Shown: positions 1 through 11,286, numbered from the stretch's first letter. The stretch is 64,000 nt of DNA from Carpediemonas membranifera (GCA_019828565.1 JAHDYR010000067.1:186001-250000); one strand, 5' to 3'. Notes: generated by a model not told the origin, from the letters alone. Numbers and translations: made by a program.

Positions 1-2
1 AG

Positions 3-236
3 TTTGATGATGATGATGAATTATACGTTGTCGAATCTGTAGTGAGCCATTCCACCGATGAGGACGGGAACATCGTTTTCAGACTACGCTGGAGCGGTTA
101 CGAGCCTGAAGAAGATACTTATCAGTGCTATGATGAGGATGTCAGAGGAAACGAACAAGTTGAGTCGTATATCGACGCACACAAGTTGCGCGGCAAGCTC
201 TTTGGAGAAGAGTGTTGTGATTTCGTAATCAGTTGA
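3..236 (+). CDS. C-terminal chromodomain of a Ty3/gypsy polyprotein, 5' partial
   Basis: The frame is open from the window edge and ends with TGA. It encodes an acidic run (DDDDE) and then a chromodomain-like stretch: LYVVESVV, FRLRWSGYEPEEDTY and a final helix VESYIDAHKL. The same kind of module closes the pol proteins of the other elements in this window, so this is most likely the last part of a chromointegrase whose body lies to the left. The expected TW of a canonical chromodomain is TY here. A 3' LTR was not recognised after the stop. The downstream sequence (300-369) belongs to another element on the opposite strand. Confidence 0.6.
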   Translation, partial: FDDDDELYVVESVVSHSTDEDGNIVFRLRWSGYEPEEDTYQCYDEDVRGNEQVESYIDAHKLRGKLFGEECCDFVIS

Positions 237-299
237 TTTGTATTTAGTGTGTGTGTTTAATCTAAATGAAGTACCATCATTCGCGTGTTTCACACCAAA

Positions 300-369
300 G
301 CGTGTCTGACAAACTCTCGTATATCGGGTAGGGGGTACCGGCAGTTGAGGGTCAAAAACGTCCTCATAG
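300..369 (-). pseudogene. Element D, RT N-terminal scrap (continuation of 10770-11150)
   Basis: Read on the minus strand this stretch continues the reading frame of the retropepsin fragment at 10770-11150. It gives the YEDVFDPQLPVPP-type segment that normally precedes the reverse transcriptase of these elements. Element C inserted between the two parts and duplicated ATAG (366-369 and 10770-10773). The RT itself is missing: the sequence switches to the plus-strand chromodomain fragment within about 60 bp. Confidence 0.55.
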
Positions 370-432
370 TGTGAAGCGAACTGTTTATAGGTAAACCGTC
401 TAAAGGTAAAAATGGTCTAAACTACCGTGACA
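370..432 (-). repeat. 3' LTR of element C (63 bp)
   Basis: It is identical over 63 bp to 10707-10769. The ends are TGT/ACA. Inside, two GGTAAA...GTCTAAA motifs follow one another in tandem (plus-strand reading). A purine tract on the element's sense strand abuts it at about 433-446. Confidence 0.9.
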
Positions 433-490
433 CTACCCTCTCTTTGGAAGAAAACCCCTCCTGGGGAGCAAAAGAAACCAAAGAGGGACC

Positions 491-3400
491 TTAAACGTAA
501 TTAGCAAGGTTCTTACGGGCCTTCCGAGCACGGCGCTTAACCTCTTCGACGTGGGACACAGACCTTAGGTGCTGTTCCGTGCGTTCATCATAGTTTTTCC
601 ACTTAATGGTCACCATACCGGTTTTCCAGTCGATCTTCTCGATCTTTTCGATCTCAAACTGTTCCTTATCGGATTCGGCTAATTGCTTCATTTGAGTCTC
701 TTCAAGATCTGTCTCAAATGGCATCAGTTTGTCGACGTGGGTAACTCTAATGTCTCCTGTGACAATAGATTGCAGCTTCACCTTATGGTTCGGCAGTACC
801 TCGTGAATCTTCCACGGGCCTCTGTTCTGGCAGTCGAGCTTCTTGGGGTTTTCATGTTTCCATAGGACATAGTCACCTACTTCTACCCCCTTCGTCTCGA
901 TCTGGCTCCTGGCGGATGTGCCTTCCCTTACGTAGTCTTCCAGTGTCCTTAGGACCTCCTGGAGAGATTGCTTGAACTCAACAATCCTCTTGTCGCCCCA
1001 CTCTGCCCCGTCCCACTCAGTGGAAAATAGGTTGTGAGGCTGACCGAATATTAATTCATGAGGGGAGAACTGCGTAGCAGTGTGTGTCGTGCCATTAAGT
1101 ATCATTTGAACGGTTGGCACCAATGTTGCCCACTCGTCTCGGCTCGCAATAGCGAGGACCATCCACCTTAAGTGGCGACCAATCTCTGCATTTCTCCTCT
1201 CCACCAGCCCATTACTCTGGGGGTGATATGGGATCGTGAAGTGCCGAAGCACCTTCAGCTCCGTGAGCATCGCGTCCAGTATGGAGTTTGCGTATTCCGG
1301 ACCCCCATCAGATTGGAGTTCGAGAGGGACACCGTATCTCGTAAAGACTCGGTCCCATAGGGCCTGTGAAACTGTGCGTGCGTCATCGCTGGCTACGGGG
1401 ATAAGCTCCGTATACCTAGTGAACATGTCAACTGCTGTGACGATGCATCGTGCCCCCAGATTATCCAAGGGCAGTGGTCCAATGGTGTCCACAGCCACGG
1501 TCTCCCATGGCTTGCCTCTAAGGCTGGATCCTGCTTCGACCTCAATGTAGTTTCTTATTCTCGACTTGAGGCAGATCGGGCACCGCTTAACGGTTCGTCT
1601 GACATCATTCAGCATGCTAGGCCAAAAACCCATCTTCTTCAGCATCTGATACGTGGCATTTGAGCCAGTGTGGAATTGATGTGCCAACTGCAGGAAGGTG
1701 TCGCGTAGCTTACCGTCCGGGATGATCGGGACTCCTTGTACGAAGTACGTAGAGTCCACCAGGGTGCAGCCGTCTAGGCCTTCCCAACCGATCCTATGTT
1801 CCTCAGGGAGGCTGGCCTGGGCCTCGCTGATATCCCATAGGGACGGTCTCACCTCGCTCTCCTCTGCTTCTAGCAGATTTAAGGAGTGTGAGTCCCGGCA
1901 GGTGCTCTGCACCCGCGACAGCATATCTGCCATGACGTTAGCGTTACCAGATATATGACTAATGGTGAACGTGTAGTCCGATAGGACGGTAACCCAGCGA
2001 AGGAGCTTCTTTGATAGCTCTTTCCTCTGTAGTAAATATACCAAGTTGCGGTGATCCGTATGAATCTGGATATCATCCTTCAACCTAAAGAGTTGGGCCA
2101 TATCGGGCCGCGTCAGGCAGTATATGATCGCATGAAGCTCTTGTTCATACGTGGGCCACCTGGACTGGGTGGCACTGTGGCTCTTAGAGAACAGTGAGAC
2201 GAGTTCCCGGTTACCGGACTCGTCCTCCTGGACTAAAATACCCCCGAGTCCTTCGTTAGACGCGTCCGTCTCAAGGATCCATTTCTTAGAAAGGTCGGGG
2301 AAACTCAGGATCAAGTCGGATGATAGCCGTTCCTTGAAAGCTTCGAAAGCTTCATCCTGCTCTTGGGTCCAGGTGATCAGCTGTTGATCTTTTGACGCTT
2401 TAAGCATGTCATTAAGCGGCTTTTAGGAGGCGCGACGCGTCCGATACGAACTGCGCGACATAGTTAAATGATCCTAGAGTGCGCTGAAGCTGCTTCGGAG
2501 TTTCCGGTCTGGGGATGGCTCTTACGGCATCTACCCTCTCGGGGAAAGTTGCTTCCCTTTTTCTGAGATAATATATCCCACGGCCTCGATGTGATCTGTA
2601 CCAATTACACATTTTGGGCCCTTCAGACGTAGTCTATACTCCTTGCAGATGTCAAAGACTTTCTCGAGGATCTCTAAGAACTCCTCTTCTGTCTTGGCGT
2701 AGACCATAAGGTCATCAATGTAAATGTCAACTCCTTTGTGGAGGACCGGGGCGAACGCCTTTTGCATTGCCTTTTGGAACCTAGAGGGTGCATTGCAGAG
2801 CCCAAATGGGCACCGGCGGAACTCCATGTAATGGTCCGGTGTGACAAAAGCTGTCTTCGGAATGTCCGTCTCCTCCATGCTCATTTGATAATAGCCCTGC
2901 CGTAGGTCAAGAGCCGCAAAAATCTTGCATCCAGCTGCCCTATCGACGAACTGACGGAGGTTTGGTAGTGGGAATTTGTCCTTCACTGTATTGGCATTGA
3001 GGGCCTTGTAGTCGACACATAGTCTGATCTTATCTGATCCCTTGTGTCCCTTACGGACAACTACAATGGATGAGCTGAACGGTCCCGATGAGGGTTGGAT
3101 TATCCCGTCCGCCACTAGGTTCTCGAGCTCATCATTCACGAGCTCATTTGTTGTCTCAGCGAGGCTTCTAGGCCGCAGCTGGACGAGCTCCTCACGATCT
3201 ATGAGCTCTATAGACATTTTGTCCAGGCGAGACCCTTCACTAGGCAGGGTTTCGTCAAAGACCTCTTCGGCCTCAAGAATCTTAGATATGATTTGGTCCC
3301 GAATTTTAGATTCGGGGACCGTTACACCCAAGACTTCCTGGGTGTCACACACGTTGGCTTCTGAATCCAAGTATCGGTGTGCAAAGGGGAGCCACTCATC

Positions 3401-4128
3401 TTCGTTCGGGTCCGACATAATCTTCCCCAAGTTGAAGTTTAGGGTCTCGTCCCCAATCAGCCCTAAGGCTCTGAGGACGTCGCATCCAAGGAGTACCTTG
3501 AAAGCTTCCCCAGGCAGCACGTAGTACCGCCACTTGACCCTAATGGGCGCAGCCCCAATATTAGGAAGAATTATCTCCATTTCAGCCACTTGGTCTGTTG
3601 TGACAGTGCTGTTATCGCCCAGGGTTACCATGATGCGTTCCCCTATTGACACGCTGACTGCCTCTTTTGGCAGTTTACGCAACGCCGCCTTGCTCATAAA
3701 GCTTCTAGAGGCTCCGGTGTCAACAATGAACCGATATTGATTTTCCTTTAATACGGCGGACGTAGTCATAGGGCCTTCAGCGATAGCTGCGAGGTTAGCC
3801 TCGGCCTTCCTCTCCTCCAGCCGATGCTTTGGATGCTGGGGGCAGCGGAAGGACTTGTGCCCGTACTTCTCGCAGATGGGGCAGAAGGGGATCCCGAGCC
3901 TATTCTTGATGGGATCTGGGCCCTTAGGACCCTGGGGAGGCTGTTGAGCCGGCCCCTTGTGGGGGTGACTGGGCTGACCGCCCTGGCGCTGCCAGTTCTT
4001 TCTCTTGCCCGTATGGGCTTGAGGGCGGTCTGTAGGCTGGACATGGCCCAGGGGGGTGAACCCCCGCTTATCGAGGCGCTTGGCTGCCTTCACGGCACAC
4101 TTGACAACGTCTTCGAACGAGGTCGCGC
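491..4128 (-). pseudogene. Element C gag C-terminus and pol (two single-base frameshifts)
   Basis: The segments in order are: gag C-terminus just left of element A; CCHC knuckle CPICEKYGHKSFRC; retropepsin with IVDTGASRSF; RT with YIDDLMVY; RNase H with ETDASNEGLGG; the integrase zinc module (H..H..CPIC); the integrase D,D,E core with AVDTIGPL, QSDGGPEYAN and NGLVERRN; and a chromodomain-like tail (FEIEKIEKID, TIKWKNY). Reading shifts frame at about 2541 (run of four C in sense) and 2421 (run of four A in sense). A change of one base in each run would restore a single frame. All catalytic residues I looked for are present, so the element may be intact in nature. Confidence 0.85.
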
Positions 4129-4253
4129 TGTGGTTCGTTTGACGAACTATGTTTACAAGAGGAGAAGACTCGACACAATGGTGTCGAGGAGAAACTCCTT
4201 GACTAACTAATATCATATATAAATCTGTGTAATCTTGGGTGAGACCCATGACA
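4129..4253 (-). repeat. 3' LTR of element A (125 bp)
   Basis: It is identical to the 5' LTR at 10046-10170 and to both LTRs of element B. It contains the hairpin CTCGACAC-AATG-GTGTCGAG (4169-4188), and the hairpin GTTCG-TTTGA-CGAAC lies near its plus-strand start. Confidence 0.92.
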
Positions 4254-4816
4254 CTGCCCCTCCATGCCTCAATGAGGCATGACCCCAGACAGCGTGAGCT
4301 TTGACGGCTGGCTACTGCCAGTGGGGGTGAATGTTGGCTCTTGGGGGCCGGTCCTGGTGGGTGCCAACCACCGATCGAGCCCCTTTTTTGCGACCTTGGC
4401 GGGGACACAACAAGAAGCACAACGACGTGCAAAATAGCACAGCTTACAATCGCGCGGTACCGCTGGGTTAGAAGGATCCTACCATAGGGGTTCTGCCCCT
4501 CCTCGGCTTTTCCTCGCCGAAAATCGAAATGTGACGTACCTTAAAATGCTTGGGTGCAGGTTATTACCATCCAAGCACAACGATGGTGAAACACCGCCCC
4601 TTTCCAACTGTTTGCGCCATTAATCAGGTTGGTGCTGAAAATGGCATTTTCAGGCCTCAACGAGGCCTCTACGGCGAGATACGAGCCTTTTTCTTTGCAG
4701 CGTGAATTCACACCACGACTACGCTCAGATAGAGCTACTAAACGACTAAACAACATCAAGACAACAATAAAGAGATCATAACTCCATGTTTGAGCGGCTT
4801 TCCATTCGGGATTGGG

Positions 4817-5939
4817 ATGTTTCATTTTGCACCAATCTTGGTGCAAATGGTGACGGAACATTTGGGGGAATTGGCGCGGTTGCTGCAGCTAGTAGCTTCT
4901 GAGGAATCTGATGATCCTCGAATGCGTTCTCTGCAGCGCCGTTGTGCAACATTGGGCTCCGACATCCAAAATCTGCGATCGTCACGCGTAGCGCCGGGCA
5001 ACAGGAGGCGCAAGAGGCTTGTGCGCCGTCCCGTGTGTCACTTAGAGCCCGCTTCGTCGGTAGACGAGAGCTCGAACGATGACAGCGAAGAAGACGAATC
5101 GCCGACTTCTTCGGGCGATGCCCCGGGGAATGACAGCTCCCCAACGCTGCCAGACGGCCAGCCCGAAGCCAACCAGCCTGCTGACGTGACTACTACGGTT
5201 CGCCAGCTCTCCCACGCCTCAGGAACGGACGTTTCGGACTTGAACCGGCTGGTCCATCGGCTGTTGGGCGAGCACGCCCATTCGATTGCTCTAACACTCA
5301 CCCCGCTTATGAATTCTCTCCGTGAACAGCGGTTCGAGCGTGAGTTCTCCCTCGAAGACGTCGAACGCCAACTTAAGGGTGTTTCTTGTGCGCGTCGCGT
5401 GTTGCTCGATCTTCAGGCCTTCATGAAACTTGCCCAGGCACTACCTGAACTGGACCTGCATCGCGCCGCCACTTGGCACCATGAGATGGACGCTATCCGA
5501 CGCAAGCTCCCTGGTAGGGGTGACAAGTCCCTCTGCCACCTCCTGGCCTTAGCCGTCTTCCCGGGAGTCTATGGTTTTGCTTCAAGAGGCTTGCTACCGG
5601 TCCTCTGATATACCGGAGATGGAGAAGCGATTCCGCTTGGTCATGCGGGTATTCAAAGCCCATCCACAGTGGGTACCGGTACTCATGACTACGGGCGACG
5701 GAGGGCTCCAGTTCACTGATGAGCTCCGTACTTATCGACTGGAACGAGTTGTTGGCAGTCGCAATGGCCCGGGTGGTCGACTCCTCACGTTGAAATGGGA
5801 AGACTACAGGTTTGTGACACGGTCGTACCCGACGCCGGAGTTGCTAGAATTGCCTGAAGTGGTAGCGCACCTTGCTCGTCACGGGGTTGAACCGCGCAGT
5901 ACTGGACCTGCCTTCGCTGGTCGGGGCCGCCGACTCTAA
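4817..5939 (+). pseudogene. Antisense ORF of element A (about 374 aa), frameshifted
   Basis: This gene runs opposite to gag-pol, between the chromodomain end of pol and the 3' LTR. In the sister element B it is one open frame; here an extra T at 5575-5578 (TTTT instead of TTT) breaks it. The protein has a hydrophobic N-terminus, a low-complexity acidic/serine middle (DESSNDDSEEDESPTSS), a helical region and a C-terminal segment that resembles a chromodomain (YRLERVVGSR, LLTLKWEDY, then a helix LPEVVAHLARH). I do not recognise a family beyond this resemblance. The start is uncertain: ATG 4817 is in frame, and ATG 4847 is an alternative. Confidence 0.6.
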
Positions 5940-5982
5940 CAACTAATCAACAATAAATCAGGCGAGATGAGAATAGGAGGGT

Positions 5983-8900
5983 TTACAACCCTTCCGACTT
6001 GGCCTGAGCAGACGACAAGAAGTCATCCAGAGCAGCAGCGTCTCTAAGGGAGCGGTATGGCTCCCAGGTAGCCTCGGAGTCTTCAAATCCTTGCCAATGG
6101 ACAAGGTACTCTCTCTTTGAGACCGAGCCCGTGCCACGCGACTTGGATATCCGGTCGATATACCACTCCTCCACGCCGGCGGCCGCCACCTGCTTGATCT
6201 GTTCCTCTGATAGGGTGCCGGGGACGAACTTTCTGACGCGAGACGCATCGACCCGGATGGGTTCCGCTCCGGGCTGACCTAAGTCTTTCACCATGTAGGC
6301 TACTACAACACCGCTCTGCTTGACAGACGACACTCGTCGCATAGGCCCTCTCCAGCCCGGGGAAAGCTTGTTTGGAGGGCGCGAGGGATATTTCACGAGC
6401 ACAAACCGTGACAAGATCTCCGTGCGGGTGGTGGAGGCCTTCGCCAACGCGTCTTCGCGCATGGCCAGGACACGTGCCTTGGCCAATTGTGTAGCGGCTT
6501 CGGCAGCGAGGAGATGCGACGTACGAGCTGCTGCCGTGCTGTTCTCGGTAACGTATAACTTCTCCGGCACCGCCATGTTGCTCCCCGAACAGTATCTCGG
6601 CGGGGGGAAAGGCGTGTTGGTTGTCTTGGCATGGAATTGACAATAAACTGCGCAACCGGTAAATGCTGACGCCAATTGCCGTTTCTGAGCTCAAACTTCC
6701 TTGCCTTGAGCACTCTCTCGACCATCTGGTTAGCTCTCTCAACCATTCCGTTGGACTGAGGGTGATGCGCGGTGGTAACGTGTGTCTCGAACCCCATGTC
6801 CTGTGCCAGCTTCTTCATGAGAGCGTTATTGAACTCGGGACCTCCGTCAGACTGCAGCACTCGTGGGCAACCGTAACGCAGCACCCATGTGTTGACGAAG
6901 GCATCCACGGCATCGCGTGCGGTGGTAGACTTGACGGGGGCTAGCTCCGTCCACCTGGAACACATGTCTATCATGACTTGGACGTATTTGTAGCCGTCAC
7001 GCTCCGGGAGCGGACCTAGAGTATCGATTGCCACCCGCTGGAACGGTGCATCCACAGCCGTGTGTAGACCGTCTGTTTTTTCAACAGGCGGTCTCTCCAA
7101 GACCTGGCAGACAGGGCACTTGGCGACGTAGTCGTAAACGTCACGGCGAGTAACTGAAACACCGGCTTCCCGCAAACGTTCCATGGTTAACCGTCCGGAG
7201 AGGTGGGCGTTACCGAACAGGTGGGCTTTGCTGATCTCATCAACTGACGCTAGCGAGAATACGCGCGACAGACCGTCGGCTCCCCCGTTGTCTAAACCGG
7301 CCACGTGCTTCAATTCGAAATCTAGGTCTGCAATAGAATCGGCCCATCTACGCACCTTAGCGTTACTCGACCTATACATGTACAAGAGGTTGCGATGGTC
7401 GGTCAGGAGCTCGAATCTCTCCCAGGACAAGAACTTCCTCCACTTCTGAAGGGCTGACACAATCGCAAAGGCTTCCTTCTCGCCGACACTCCATCTGGAT
7501 TGGACGTCTGTGAAGGCTTTGGACATATAACACACGGGGCGACCCTCCTGCAGGAGGACAGCCCCATACCCCACGTCGGATGCGTCAGTCATCACGACAT
7601 GAGGTTTGGTCGCGTCGAACATCGCCAAAGAATCTGCCGAGCACAAGGCTTCTTTGATATCCGCTAGGGCAGCCTCTAGCTCTTTCTCTGGCACGGCCGT
7701 ACGGTTAGTCGTTGCAGACACGAGTGGTTTGGCGCGGGTCGCGTAGTTCGGTACGAAGTCGCGGAAGTAGTTAAAGAATCCGACTAGACCTTGCATCCCC
7801 TTGACTGTAGGCGACAGCTTCATGTCTTGGATATCGTTGACTCTCTCTGGTGAGATCCTGACTGACCCCTCGGAGATGATCCAGCCGAGGAACTCCACCT
7901 CGGCCCGACCGAACTGACACTTGTCCCTTCCGAGCTGGAGCTTGTACTCACGGGCGCGCTGGAGGACCTTCCTCAGGTTCTCGATGTATTCCTCTGGCGT
8001 GGCACCCATGACGATCACGTCGTCGATGTAAATGATGCAGGCGGTCCCAAGTAGCCCTCTGAACGCGTTTTCCATCGCTCTCTGAAAGAAAGCACCGGCA
8101 TTGCGAAGCCCAAAGGGCATCCGTGTATATTGGAACTGGCCGAAGGTAGTCCTGAACGCGGTATACTTCCGGCAACGCTCAGTAAGGGCGATCTGGTGGT
8201 AGCCGGCAGACAGATCGAGCGTTGCGAACACTCGCTTACCCGAAAGTTGTGTGATAACTTCGTCAATTCGAGGGATGGGGTAATCAAATGGCTCTGTCAT
8301 GGTGTTGACTTCACGAAAGTCGACGACAAAGCGAGTCTTGCCACCCTTCTTGGGTACGATGATAGTTGGGCTGGAATAGGCCGATTGACACGCCTGTATA
8401 TACCTCTTGGCCAGAAGGGTATCGATGTGTTCCTTGACAACCGGGACCTTTGGGGGCGGAACATAGTAGGGACGTACGTGGACGACTCGATCGCCCTTGA
8501 GGCATAGGTCGTAGGGCTCGAGCTTGCTCGGTTCAGTACGGTCACGGAAGAGGTCTTCGTACTCCTTGAGCAGCTTGATCTGCTGGCTCGCGATACCATC
8601 GGGGAGGGTAAGAGCCTTAGCTTCAAACTTGCTCGGGACGGGAGGATCGTCAGTTGCTTCGCTCTCCGAGTTGCTAGGCTGGGCCATTGAGGGCAGCAGT
8701 CCGATCTCTACCATCTGGCTGTAACCAAAACTGACTTCGTACGCAGTTTTGAGAACGAAAGCGCGGATCTTCAGCTCGCAGCCACGTGGCGTGAAGAGAG
8801 ATGGCCTCAACGTGATCTGCACCGATACGGTGCCTTCAGCTTCTCGTATTCCACCTGCCGTTTGGATGCGTACAGTATCGTGGTTGATCCTGGTAACGGC

Positions 8901-9170
8901 TGGCGAGGAGCACAGATCGGGAGATATCGTGGCACAGTCAGCACCAGAGTCTAGTAAGACCTTCACTTCGGCCTTCTCGATGACTCCATTGACTACAGGC
9001 AACGACCCTCCACCTGACGCAGCGGAAAATAAACACTTCGCCCCGTTTACTGGGGACTTAAAACGACAGAACTTCTCGAGGTGACCCTGCTTCTTGCAAA
9101 CCGGGCATGTGGCACGATCCCGCGGGCACTTGAAGGATGGATGGCCCGTCTCGCCGCAGTTGTAGCACAC
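5983..9170 (-). pseudogene. Element A pol: knuckles, protease, RT, RNase H, integrase, chromodomain
   Basis: In sense order the segments are: two CCHC knuckles (CYNCGETGHPSFKC, CPVCKKQGHLEKFC); retropepsin (LLDSGADCATIS); RT (YIDDVIVMG); RNase H (MTDASDVGYGAVL); integrase with CPVC zinc ligands and the core AIDTLGPL, LQSDGGPEFNN and NGMVERANQ; a linker; and a chromodomain (EEWYIDRISKS, YLVHWQGFEDSEATWEP). Two one-base runs differ from B (CCCC at 6583-6586 and GGGGGG at 6602-6607, each one base longer) and put the integrase tail out of frame. The residue that is a stop in B (TAG at 41431) is lysine here, so the defects of A and B are complementary. Confidence 0.85.
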
Positions 9171-10024
9171 CAGCTCGCGCTTGCCCTCTCCTCGTTGGTT
9201 CGGGGGCTCTTGCGGCTGGCTTATCCTGATGATGAGGCTTGGCGATTGGCTTGGGGGCGGGATGGGTGGGTTCGTGGTGAAGACCGCGATGGGGTTTGCC
9301 CGACTTAGCCTTGGTTGACGACTGCTTGTCGGTCATTCCGATGGAACGCAGCATGGCACGGGATTCCTCGATATCGCGAGCGATATCAATCACCCGCGGC
9401 ATAGCCAGTTCGAGGGAGAAAGCCTTCGGTGAGATCCTTAACCTTGTACTGAACGCGCGAATTATCGGGTAGCTTAAAGCAACGCGCGTAGGTGTCGCAG
9501 AGGATCTCAGAGTCTACCCCGGGATCAACAAGGGAGAGGAGGGTTCTGAACCGTCGGTTCACTCGAACCACCTCCTGCGGAGTAAAGGACGAGATGGAGA
9601 GACGGAACAAGTCGAGACGGGCAGAAAAACGGGACGGTTGCAGTGCTCTACCGAGCCGCTTGAGGACGCGGTCGTCTTTAGCGAGACGCTTGGCCTTGCG
9701 CTTACGCTTGTGCGTCTTTCGGACAGCTGCGGTTAGGATGAGGGACTGCTGGAGGGGTTGCTCGTCGTCTTTAGGCGTTCCGGCTACTGGTGAACCTTCA
9801 TCGTTCACGGGGACAGAGGCCTCAGCCGAGGGGATGGCTTCAGAGGCCTTGGCGAAGAGGTTAAAGCCGAGAGCGTCAGCGTACCGTTGGACTTCGGTGT
9901 CAATCATGTCGGCAACGTCGGCATCACCGCCTTTGGCTCGGTACTCGGACAAATCCTCGGCGAATCGGACTAACGACTCAATGGTCGTCTTCTTTAGCAT
10001 AGGCATATTGTTATAGAGCGTCAT
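9058..10024 (-). pseudogene. Element A gag (one-base insertion)
   Basis: Gag begins 22 nt after the LTR, just downstream of the palindrome. It is a helical, charged protein of about 320 aa in the intact copy of B. An extra A at 9419-9421 interrupts it here. The knuckles that usually close Gag are encoded in the overlapping pol frame, one base ahead, so Gag-Pol production would need a frameshift within about the last 100 bp of the gag frame; B has the same arrangement. Confidence 0.7.
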
Positions 10025-10034
10025 CAAAACGTGG

Positions 10035-10046
10035 AATACTAGTATT
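10035..10046 (-). promoter_or_regulatory. Post-LTR palindrome of element A
   Basis: AATACTAGTATT is a perfect 12-bp palindrome that starts with the terminal A of the 5' LTR (sense strand) and occupies the place where a tRNA-complementary primer site would normally lie. No TGG follows the LTR. Confidence 0.75.
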
Positions 10047-10085
10047 GTGGTTCGTTTGACGAACTATGTTTACAAGAGGAGAAGA

Positions 10086-10105
10086 CTCGACACAATGGTG
10101 TCGAG
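10086..10105. other. LTR hairpin CGACAC...GTGTCG (element A)
   Basis: An 8-bp perfect stem with the 4-nt loop AATG (plus-strand reading). The same core recurs at 4169-4188, 39040-39059, 44955-44974, 35580-35600 and in the LTRs at 17925, 32575 and 61704, with different loops and flanks. Confidence 0.75.
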
Positions 10106-10130
10106 GAGAAACTCCTTGACTAACTAATAT

Positions 10131-10141
10131 CATATATAAAT
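10131..10141 (-). promoter_or_regulatory. TATA-like box in the element A 5' LTR
   Basis: The sense sequence GATTTATATATGATA is kept in the diverged LTR L as GATTTATTATTGATAT. It lies about 35 nt upstream of the LTR hairpin, which would therefore sit near the RNA 5' end. The function is inferred from position only. Confidence 0.45.
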
Positions 10142-10170
10142 CTGTGTAATCTTGGGTGAGACCCATGACA

Positions 10171-10685
10171 GCGCCAGTGATAGCCGCTAGGGCTCGGGTC
10201 TGTTTTTGCAAGACCGAGGGCCCTAGGCCCTTTACGAAGCACTTCCCCGCGTAGCGAGAGAAGTTGTCGCCGGGAGTACTGTCCTCAGGTAGATCTTGGA
10301 GTAGGTCGTCATCGTCTGCCAGCTTATCGAAGAGTTGGAGGCGGGTACGCACGGTGGCGGCGTGTTGGCGGGTGATGCTGAGGAGCGCGTGAGGGCCCGG
10401 GGTTGCTGTAGGGGCCTTTAGGGCGGCTAGGTCCTTCGTCAGTTGTAGGACGTCATCAGGCATAAGGCGCTGCTCCACCCAGGCGATGAACGCGTCCAAC
10501 TTGATGGTAGCGGGGTCATGGTCATCCGCTTGTAGCTCTAAACGCGTTGACGGGGAAAGGAGGATGCTTAAGGGGAGTTTCTTGTGAGTGTCGAGGAATA
10601 TTGTGGCTTTGGCCTTGAAGTCTTGGAGGGACTCAAAGGTAGCTGTTTCGGTATCGATTGACGGAGTTTCAAACGTCAGGGACAT
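10171..10685 (-). CDS. Element C gag, N-terminal part
   Basis: ATG at 10685 lies 11 nt after the palindrome. The protein is helical and charged, without recognisable motifs, and is cut after about 170 residues by element A. The frame resumes at 4128 beyond the GCGC duplication. A typical capsid-like Gag of this family is inferred from position and from the knuckle that follows in the continuation. Confidence 0.75.
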
Positions 10686-10695
10686 CGCAATGACT

Positions 10696-10707
10696 AGTAT
10701 TAATACT
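10696..10707 (-). promoter_or_regulatory. Post-LTR palindrome of element C
   Basis: AGTATTAATACT is a perfect 12-bp palindrome at the same position as in element A but with a different sequence. Confidence 0.75.
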
Positions 10708-10769
10708 GTGAAGCGAACTGTTTATAGGTAAACCGTCTAAAGGTAAAAATGGTCTAAACTACCGTGACA
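10707..10769 (-). repeat. 5' LTR of element C (63 bp)
   Basis: It is identical to 370-432. A TATA-like CCTATAAA (sense, 10721-10728) lies about 15-20 nt from the LTR end, so the transcribed leader would be only a few nucleotides long. Confidence 0.9.
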
Positions 10770-11150
10770 ATAGGCCATACATAAGGTTTGTAGGTCTTCG
10801 GCGATCTCCGAATCAGGAATCTGGATCGATGAAACCCCTTCTGCCACGTCCTCAGCGGTGTTCGTATCAAGATACTTGCTTGGGAAGGGGAAATCCTCTG
10901 CGGTATCCTTCTCGTCCGCCTTCAGTACAATATGTAGACCCTCATCGGTCAATAGACCGAGGCTTCTCAACGTGGCGCAGCCTATTAGTATCTTCTCGCG
11001 GCCACTTGGCAGCACCAGGAAAGTCTGTTCGAAGCGCACCTCCCTGTCTCCAACCTGGGGTAGCGTCACGGTCACAGTCAGGGTTTTGGTTACCTTGACC
11101 AGGGCGTTGCTCGCAGTTCTAATAAACCTACGCGTGTAGTTCTCTTCTAT
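10770..11150 (-). pseudogene. Element D: retropepsin fragment of another Ty3/gypsy element
   Basis: The minus strand encodes the C-terminal half of a protease-like domain (REKILIGCATLRSLGLLTDEG, typical of the flap-to-end part in these elements) followed by the acidic linker to RT. The frame continues at 369-300 after element C. The catalytic DTG segment is not visible; upstream sequence is degraded or absent. Confidence 0.6.
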
Positions 11151-11286
11151 AGCTTATCGCTGGTGAGCTTAGACACATTGGCATTCACTTTCACGTTCAT
11201 CCAGGGGAAAATCCAAGTGATCACTGTGGTGGAATCCTTGTGTCTTTATAGTGCGAATTCTACAAACTAATCAACATCATAACACA

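Larger units (their letters stand above)
4129..10170 (-). mobile_element. Element A: Ty3/gypsy LTR retrotransposon, 125-bp LTRs, with an antisense ORF
   Basis: Identical 125-bp LTRs (4129-4253 and 10046-10170) are flanked by the 4-bp duplication GCGC (4125-4128 and 10171-10174), which splits the gag of element C. In minus orientation it holds gag, two CCHC knuckles, protease, RT, RNase H, integrase and chromodomain. A plus-strand ORF (about 4817-5939) lies between pol and the 3' LTR. Element B (39000-45039) is a near-identical second copy. About 530 bp (4254-4785) between the 3' LTR and the antisense ORF hold a purine tract (GGAGGGGCAG in sense) and small inverted repeats but no gene that I see. 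Confidence 0.92.
10046..10170 (-). repeat. 5' LTR of element A (125 bp)
   Basis: In sense it carries a TATA-like box (TTTATATATGATA), then the hairpin CTCGACAC-CATT-GTGTCGAG, then a terminal hairpin GTTCG-TCAAA-CGAAC directly followed by CACA and the palindrome. It is identical to the 3' LTR. Confidence 0.92.
370..10769 (-). mobile_element. Element C: Ty3/gypsy LTR retrotransposon with 63-bp LTRs, split by element A
   Basis: Two identical 63-bp LTRs (370-432 and 10707-10769, ends TGT...ACA) are flanked by the 4-bp duplication ATAG. In minus orientation the order is 5' LTR, palindrome, gag (10685 leftward), element A nested at GCGC, rest of gag, zinc knuckle, protease, RT, RNase H, integrase, chromodomain-like end (about 491) and a purine-rich tract (AAAGAGAGGGTAG, about 433-446) beside the 3' LTR. 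Without A the element is about 4.4 kb. Identical LTRs point to a recent insertion. Two homopolymer frameshifts in pol (about 2421 and 2541) are the only coding defects apart from A. Confidence 0.9.

Noticed and set aside
1236-1550. Plus-strand ORFs opposite to pol in elements A, B and C
   Set aside because: They overlap conserved pol motifs on the other strand and have no sensible protein character; only the ORF outside pol (4817, 39688) is kept.
10086-10105. Hammerhead or other self-cleaving ribozyme in the A/B LTR
   Set aside because: The hairpin and the nearby GAAAC looked suggestive, but no CUGANGA box or third stem is present on either strand.
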